Shown: one piece after another, positions 59,141 to 64,000 of the stretch
Layout: every line of letters starts with the position of its first letter
Numbering within the stretch: position 1 is the stretch's first letter
From: an uncultured Clostridia bacterium
GTDB taxonomy: Bacteria; Bacillota; Clostridia; Oscillospirales; Ruminococcaceae
Reading direction: 5' to 3'
NCBI GenBank assembly: GCA_947632025.1
Contig: CANRNN010000008.1
Coordinates: forward strand, 62,001 to 126,000
DNA: 64,000 nt
The notes under the pieces: generated by a model
Told to the model about the DNA's origin: nothing
What the model saw: only the letters and a program-made list of their open reading frames with translations
The model's database searches: none
Translations under genes and position numbers: made by a program

Positions 59141-60209
59141 CGTCTTTGTTCTCCTTTTTCATAAGTTCTTCCAGCTTTGCCGACAGCTTTTCTTGCTTGT
59201 TGGGGTAAAGGTGCGCGTACACCTGCATAGTGGTTTCAACTCGCTCGTGTTCGAGCCGTTCGGCAATTTCAAGCGGCGGTATTCCAAGCTCGTACAACAG
59301 CGCGCAATGACTGTGCCGAACGTCGTGCAGTCTTATCCGCTTAACGCCGCTTTTCTCGCACCCGCGTTTCATTTCGTGGTGAAGATAATTTTTTGTGAAC
59401 GGGAATATCCTGTCGTTTTCGCCAACGCCGTAAAGGCTGTCGCAATACTCTTTAAGCAACTCGCACAGGAAGTCGGGAATAGATATAATGCGGTTGCTTT
59501 TGGGCGTTTTCGGCGGAGTGATAACGTCCCTGTCGCCGAGCCGCTGATAGGATTTGTTTACGGTAAGCGTTTTTGCCTTAAAATCAATGTCCGCGGGAGT
59601 GAGTGCCATAAGTTCGCCTATCCTTAACCCCGTCCAGAACAGCGTGTTAAACGCCGAGTAGGATATAGGCTTGTCCGCAATGCACTCCACAAACCGCTCA
59701 AACTCGTCCTTTGTCCAGAAATTCATTTCTTCAGCCTTGTTTTTGCCTATCGCTCCCGCCTTGGCGCAGGGGTTCGAGCGCAGGTCGTAGTACCTTACCG
59801 CATAGTTGAAGATTGCATTAAGCTGATTGTAAACGGTTTTCATATAGGTTTGAGAATACTCCCTCGACAGCATTTCGTTTTCCCACGCTATAATGTTCGC
59901 AGGGGTTATCTCGTTTATCTTCTTCGCGCCGAAATAAGGCAGAATTTTCAAATCCACTATGTAGTGTTTGGTACGCAGAGTGTTTTCCCGCAGGCGGGGA
60001 GAAATGCCGTTGAAGTACATCTGCGTAAAATCCGCAAATGTGATGTTCAAATCCGCTTTCTGTTCGGACAGGAACGTGCGCAGCCATTCCTCGGCGTCGT
60101 GCTTGGTTTCAAAGCCGCGTTTCATACTCTCCCTGCGCTTGCCTTGCCAGTCGGTATAGCGAAATCGTATGTACCATTTTCCCGTTTTTGCGTCTTTTTT
60201 CGCTCTCAT
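59133..60209 (-). CDS. Tyrosine site-specific integrase
   Basis: MRAKKDAKTGKWYIRFRYTDWQGK; LFWTGLRIGELMAL; RLHDVRHSHCALLYELGI; ATG 60209 overlaps the xis stop. Confidence 0.95.
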   Translation of the reverse strand: MRAKKDAKTGKWYIRFRYTDWQGKRRESMKRGFETKHDAEEWLRTFLSEQKADLNITFADFTQMYFNGISPRLRENTLRTKHYIVDLKILPYFGAKKINEITPANIIAWENEMLSREYSQTYMKTVYNQLNAIFNYAVRYYDLRSNPCAKAGAIGKNKAEEMNFWTKDEFERFVECIADKPISYSAFNTLFWTGLRIGELMALTPADIDFKAKTLTVNKSYQRLGDRDVITPPKTPKSNRIISIPDFLCELLKEYCDSLYGVGENDRIFPFTKNYLHHEMKRGCEKSGVKRIRLHDVRHSHCALLYELGIPPLEIAERLEHERVETTMQVYAHLYPNKQEKLSAKLEELMKKENKDDE

Positions 60210-60421
60210 TTTACATCGCTCCTTTCCACAGCACTTGAAAACCCGTAAAGGCATTTTTCAAGATACGCCCTCGGCAGCTTTCCCGCAATCGTGAGATAGC
60301 CTTGCTTTTTCAGTTCGGAGTTCATCTCGCGTATCAGCTTATAAGCGTGTCCGTTCGATACCCCCATAACCTTAGCCAACTCCGCCGCCGTGATGTAGAT
60401 ACTGTGATTTCTTATAAAAAT
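60206..60421 (-). CDS. Excisionase-like small HTH protein (not in ORF track; start codon uncertain)
   Basis: Read manually: IYITAAELAKVMGVSNGHAYKLIREMNSELKKQGYLTIAGKLPRAYLEKCLYGFSSAVERSDVK*; ATGA overlap with int. Confidence 0.75.
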   Translation of the reverse strand: MFIRNHSIYITAAELAKVMGVSNGHAYKLIREMNSELKKQGYLTIAGKLPRAYLEKCLYGFSSAVERSDVK

Positions 60422-60466
60422 TTAATTTTTTAATGAATTTATAGTAATATAATAAGGAGCGTTTTT

Positions 60467-61069
60467 ATGTCTGAAATAAAGTTTGGGGAGCGTATTCGCC
60501 AGGTTCGCAAAAACGCGGGGTGCAGTCAAAAGGAGTTTTGCGCCGCGCTTGATATACCGCAGTCCACGCTGTCGGCATATGAAACGGATCGTATGCAGCC
60601 GACGATTTCCTCGCTTGTAAAAATTGCCGAGAAATACAATGTGTCGCTTGACTGGCTTTGCGGTATAGAAAAATCCGCGCCGAGCTTCTGTACGATGGGC
60701 GAGGCTCTCGGCGCGGTTTATGATTTATCTGAAATCGAGGGGTTGGAGATTAAGTTTACCGTAAACGACCGCCTGCCCGATGATATTGAAACTCCCGAAA
60801 ACAGGTGGTTTGTGCAGATGACGGTTTACGGCAACGACAGTGAAAACCCGCAAAACGCCGACTTCTGCAAAGGTATACGACAGATAGCCGATAACATCAG
60901 CGACCTGGAGTCCTATTCCATATCCGCCGAAACCTACGAAACTGAAAAGGAAAAGGTTAAAAACTATTACGACAAGCCTCTGACCAAAAGGGATTTCCCC
61001 GCGCTTTCCCGCGAGGAACGCCAAAAGAAACACATCGAGTGGGTAAAACAGCATTTGAACGACGAATAA
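60467..61069 (+). CDS. XRE-family repressor
   Basis: FGERIRQVRKNAGCSQKEFCAALDIPQSTLSAYETDRMQPTI HTH_3; divergent from xis/int. Confidence 0.93.
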   Translation: MSEIKFGERIRQVRKNAGCSQKEFCAALDIPQSTLSAYETDRMQPTISSLVKIAEKYNVSLDWLCGIEKSAPSFCTMGEALGAVYDLSEIEGLEIKFTVNDRLPDDIETPENRWFVQMTVYGNDSENPQNADFCKGIRQIADNISDLESYSISAETYETEKEKVKNYYDKPLTKRDFPALSREERQKKHIEWVKQHLNDE

Positions 61070-61072
61070 CCG

Positions 61073-61103
61073 AAAGAGCCGCTGCGACTGCAACGGCTCT
61101 TTG
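61073..61103 (+). terminator. Intrinsic terminator after repressor
   Basis: AAAGAGCCG...CGGCTCTTT. Confidence 0.8.
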
Positions 61104-61143
61104 TTTTATGAAATTGTTTCCTACTCGCCCTGTAAATGACAAA

Positions 61144-61165
61144 TGCGGTCAAAGTGCGGTCAAAA
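61144..61165. repeat. guaA-proximal arm-type repeats
   Basis: TGCGGTCAAAgTGCGGTCAAAA, two copies 11 bp apart. Confidence 0.7.
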
Positions 61166-61220
61166 GCTCCGCAGGCACTCGATAAATGGCTCTGCAATGC
61201 GGAATTTTGGGGCAAGCGGT

Positions 61221-62762
61221 CTACTCCCACTCAATCGTCGCGGGCGGTTTGCTTGTTATGTCGTAGACTACGCGGTTGATGCTCCCGACCTCGTTCACGA
61301 CGCGCACGGAAACCTTCTCCAGAACGTCATACGGTATCCGCGAGAAATCCGCTGTCATAAAATCTCCTGTCGTCACTCCGCGCAGCGCCAGCGTATAATC
61401 ATACGTCCGCCCGTCGCCCATAACTCCCACAGACCGCATATCCGTCAGCACCGCAAAATACTGACTTATCTCGCGGTCGAGTTTCGCGTTTGCTATCTCC
61501 TCACGGAATATCGCGTCCGCCTCCTGCAATATCGCTACCTTTTCCGGAGTAATTTCCCCTATGATCCGTATAGCAAGCCCCGGTCCCGGAAACGGCTGCC
61601 GCCAGACCAACTTTTCGTCCAGTCCGAGAGTTGTTCCCAATGCCCTAACTTCGTCCTTGAACAGCAATCTCAACGGCTCGATTATTTCCTTGAAATCCAC
61701 ATAATCCGGCAGCCCGCCCACGTTATGATGTGATTTTATTACCGCCGCGTCGCCTGCTCCCGATTCGATAACATCGGGATAGATAGTCCCTTGAACCAGA
61801 TAATCAACCTTGCCTATTTTCTTTGCTTCTTCCTCGAAAACGCGGATAAATTCCTCGCCGATTATCTTGCGCTTGCGCTCAGGCTCTGAAACTCCTTTCA
61901 GTTTTCCAAGGAATCTCTCGCCTGCGTTCACCCGAACGAAATTCACTCCCGAATCCGCAAACGCCGCTTCTACTTCGTCGCCCTCGTTCTTGCGCATAAG
62001 TCCCGTATCGACAAAGATGCAGGTAAGCTGAGAGCCGATAGCCTTCGCCAGCAGCTTGCACGCCACCGAGCTGTCCACGCCTCCCGACAGTGCCAGCAGA
62101 GCCTTTCCCGTTCCTACTTTTTCCCGTATCTCACGCACCGCTGTTTCGGCGTATCCTGCCATTGTCCAGTCGCCCTTGCATCCGCACACGTTGTACAGAA
62201 AATTCCCCAGCATATCAAAGCCCTGTTCCGTGTGGTTCACTTCAGGGTGGAATTGTGTTCCGTAGAATTTCTTTTCGGGATTTTCAATTGCTCCGAACGG
62301 ACATTTTGCGCTGTGACCTATTGCCCGAAATCCACGGGGCAGTGTTTCTATATAGTCGTTATGGCTCATCCACACGACCGATTTTTCGCGAAGTCCCTTG
62401 AACAAAAGCGAGTTTGTGTCGAATTCACATTCCGTCCTGCCGAATTCGGCGGCGGCGTTGTCGTTGGCTTTTCCTATTGTGCCGCCCAGACCGTACACCA
62501 TAAATTGTGCGCCGTAGCAAATGCCTAAAATAGGCACGCCCAGTTCAAAAATCTCCTTATCCATTCTCGGAGAATCGTCCAGATACACCGAATTCGGACC
62601 TCCCGTGAAAATGATCCCTTTCGGATTTAACGAACGTATTTCCTCTACAGGAGTTTTGTAAGACCGTACCTCGCAGTAGATCTTATGCTCGCGCACACGC
62701 CGTGCTATAAGTTGATTGTATTGTCCTCCGAAATCAAGGACTATTACAAGCTCGTGATCCAT
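61221..62762 (-). CDS. guaA: GMP synthase (glutamine-hydrolysing)
   Basis: [28 protein letters not shown]-like; C-terminal [10 protein letters not shown]. Confidence 0.98.
   Translation of the reverse strand: MDHELVIVLDFGGQYNQLIARRVREHKIYCEVRSYKTPVEEIRSLNPKGIIFTGGPNSVYLDDSPRMDKEIFELGVPILGICYGAQFMVYGLGGTIGKANDNAAAEFGRTECEFDTNSLLFKGLREKSVVWMSHNDYIETLPRGFRAIGHSAKCPFGAIENPEKKFYGTQFHPEVNHTEQGFDMLGNFLYNVCGCKGDWTMAGYAETAVREIREKVGTGKALLALSGGVDSSVACKLLAKAIGSQLTCIFVDTGLMRKNEGDEVEAAFADSGVNFVRVNAGERFLGKLKGVSEPERKRKIIGEEFIRVFEEEAKKIGKVDYLVQGTIYPDVIESGAGDAAVIKSHHNVGGLPDYVDFKEIIEPLRLLFKDEVRALGTTLGLDEKLVWRQPFPGPGLAIRIIGEITPEKVAILQEADAIFREEIANAKLDREISQYFAVLTDMRSVGVMGDGRTYDYTLALRGVTTGDFMTADFSRIPYDVLEKVSVRVVNEVGSINRVVYDITSKPPATIEWE
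61222..61232. repeat. Candidate att core at guaA 3' end
   Basis: TACTCCCACTC overlapping IEWE-stop of guaA. Confidence 0.7.
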
Positions 62763-62830
62763 AGTTACTCTCCTTTATATTTTGTAATTAAATAGGATTC
62801 TGATTCCGTACCCCGCCCAATTTCTAACCT

Positions 62831-64000
62831 CTAAACGCGTACATCAAGCATTGAAAGAGTTATGCCTGCCGGACCAAAACGTCTGAAAAAGTCGTTAAGG
62901 CGTTCTTTTGTTTCGGGAGTTTCCGCTATCCTGTCGGCATACGACAGCATCTGATACAGCATAAAGAACATCGCCCTGACCGCGATATCCTCTCCCGAAC
63001 GGAAATACATATCGAAGTTGTACGACGCTGCTTTAAGCTCGGTTATCTTCGGGATAAGGACTTTGGGAATCTTCGACGGATTTGCCGTGACCTCCGCGAA
63101 AGCTCTCGCCGAATCAAGCAGCTTGTCCCGAAGTTCTTTTTCTATCTGCTCCATTGTTATCCGTCCGCTCTCGCAAAGCTCCCGCAGGTTGCGGCTTGCC
63201 TTTATGTAGATGTCGCCCCATATCGGCTCGATAGTCAGTCCCGCGGGTGATTTCACTTCCTCGGCGGGCGTCGCGTAGTCTGAAAGTTTCAGTGCGGGCG
63301 CTGCCGCTTCCTTGACCTCGAATTCCGGCAGCCTGTGCCGTTTTTCCTCTGTTTCGGTCGTTCCCGAAGCGGGCTCGTCCGTGTTTTCCGTTTCCGGAAC
63401 AGGCGGCGGAACGGAGTTTATCTCGTTCAGCGACTCCGATAAAAATGCCAGTGTTTCCTCCGTCGTCATATTCTGTATACGGATATATTCGTCGGTATCG
63501 TCGTCGTCAACGGCGGTTTCCTCGTCGGGAATTTCCTGTTGCGCGTCTACCTCCGTATCGGAAGTTACTGCCGTTTCATAGTGTTCCGTTTCCCGTGTTT
63601 CTTCGGGAGTTTCATCTTCCTGCTGCTCTTCTTCTCTCTCTTGTTCTTCGGGGATATTTGCCTGTGCCTTATCCTCCTCGTCGGGATAATTTTCGGGAGT
63701 GGATTCGGATACGCGGTCGTTTTCGGAATAAAGCTCCTCGTCCTGCGTCTTGAAGAAAGGCTCGTCCGAACGGCTTATCCAGTCTATCTTTCCCGTAGGA
63801 ATGGGCGCGGGAGTATAGTCCTCAGGCAGCGACTCGGAGATAACGGGCGCGCCTTCCTCAAACACTATATCCGTGAGGTCAAAGCCCTGATCCTCGTCCT
63901 CGGTTATCTTTACCTCAGGCATTTCGCTGTTTTCGTATACGGGATAATCGTCGGCGCTGTTTTCGGGAAAATCGAGCTGAAGTTCCTCCTGTGCGTCGCC
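62831..64000 (-). CDS. Acidic hypothetical protein, 5' end beyond window
   Basis: Frame stays open from the track start (63922) to the window edge (GDAQEELQLDFPENSADDYPVYENSE upstream). Confidence 0.7.
   Translation of the reverse strand, partial: GDAQEELQLDFPENSADDYPVYENSEMPEVKITEDEDQGFDLTDIVFEEGAPVISESLPEDYTPAPIPTGKIDWISRSDEPFFKTQDEELYSENDRVSESTPENYPDEEDKAQANIPEEQEREEEQQEDETPEETRETEHYETAVTSDTEVDAQQEIPDEETAVDDDDTDEYIRIQNMTTEETLAFLSESLNEINSVPPPVPETENTDEPASGTTETEEKRHRLPEFEVKEAAAPALKLSDYATPAEEVKSPAGLTIEPIWGDIYIKASRNLRELCESGRITMEQIEKELRDKLLDSARAFAEVTANPSKIPKVLIPKITELKAASYNFDMYFRSGEDIAVRAMFFMLYQMLSYADRIAETPETKERLNDFFRRFGPAGITLSMLDVRV

Larger units (their letters stand above)
52981..61232. mobile_element. 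Integrative mobilizable element inserted at guaA 3' end
   Basis: Imperfect 11-bp terminal direct repeat TATTCCCACTC/TACTCCCACTC, matching arm repeats at both ends, int/xis/repressor, D5 helicase, relaxase, RM/Abi cargo. Confidence 0.8.

Noticed and set aside
1-64000. CRISPR array
   Set aside because: No regularly spaced repeat-spacer structure seen; the only short arrays (GTACA, GTTGCCA, GCGGTCAAA, 90-bp coding repeat) lack CRISPR architecture.

Overview
This is a chromosomal window from a low-GC Gram-positive bacterium. Gene content and order suggest a Ruminococcaceae/Oscillospiraceae-like Clostridium, which is an inference.

0-12.5 kb: the S10/spc/alpha ribosomal-protein super-operon, from rpsC (5'-truncated by the window edge) to rplQ, including secY, adk, map, a KOW-domain gene and infA.

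12.5-51 kb: ordinary core and accessory chromosome. It includes LysR/cysK, a RING-like protein, trkH, trmN6, rsmI, a cluster of zinc-ribbon membrane proteins, an OGG-type glycosylase, tsaD, aroK, a YabE-like 3D/G5 protein, tandem HPr-like proteins, mtaB, purL, tRNA-Ala(CGC), a solute-binding protein/hybrid kinase pair, and a PadR/DUF1700/DUF4097 module.

51.3-61.23 kb: an integrative region at the 3' end of guaA. I delimit a compact integrative mobilizable element of about 8.25 kb (about 52981-61232). Its ends carry a duplicated guaA 3' end (E-W-E-stop) and matching arm-type repeats (GCGGTCAAA pairs at 11-bp spacing). It carries a repressor, xis, int, a D5/P4-type helicase, a phased GTACA iteron-like array, a MobV-type relaxase interrupted by an in-frame TGA, and a defence cargo. 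The cargo is an HTH-fused C5 methyltransferase with a palindromic operator over its promoter, a PD-(D/E)XK nuclease and an Abi_C/HEPN-like protein. To its left is what looks like the remnant of an older element with different arm sites (GTTGCCA) and an amber-truncated HNH-repeat protein.

Other notable points are a structured leader with a possible kissing loop upstream of the YabE-like gene, a structured rpsD-rpoA intergenic element, a MITE-like element at the glycosylase 3' end, and a shared 14-mer in the lysR and cysK promoters. All calls come from reading the sequence and the supplied translations. No database search was run.
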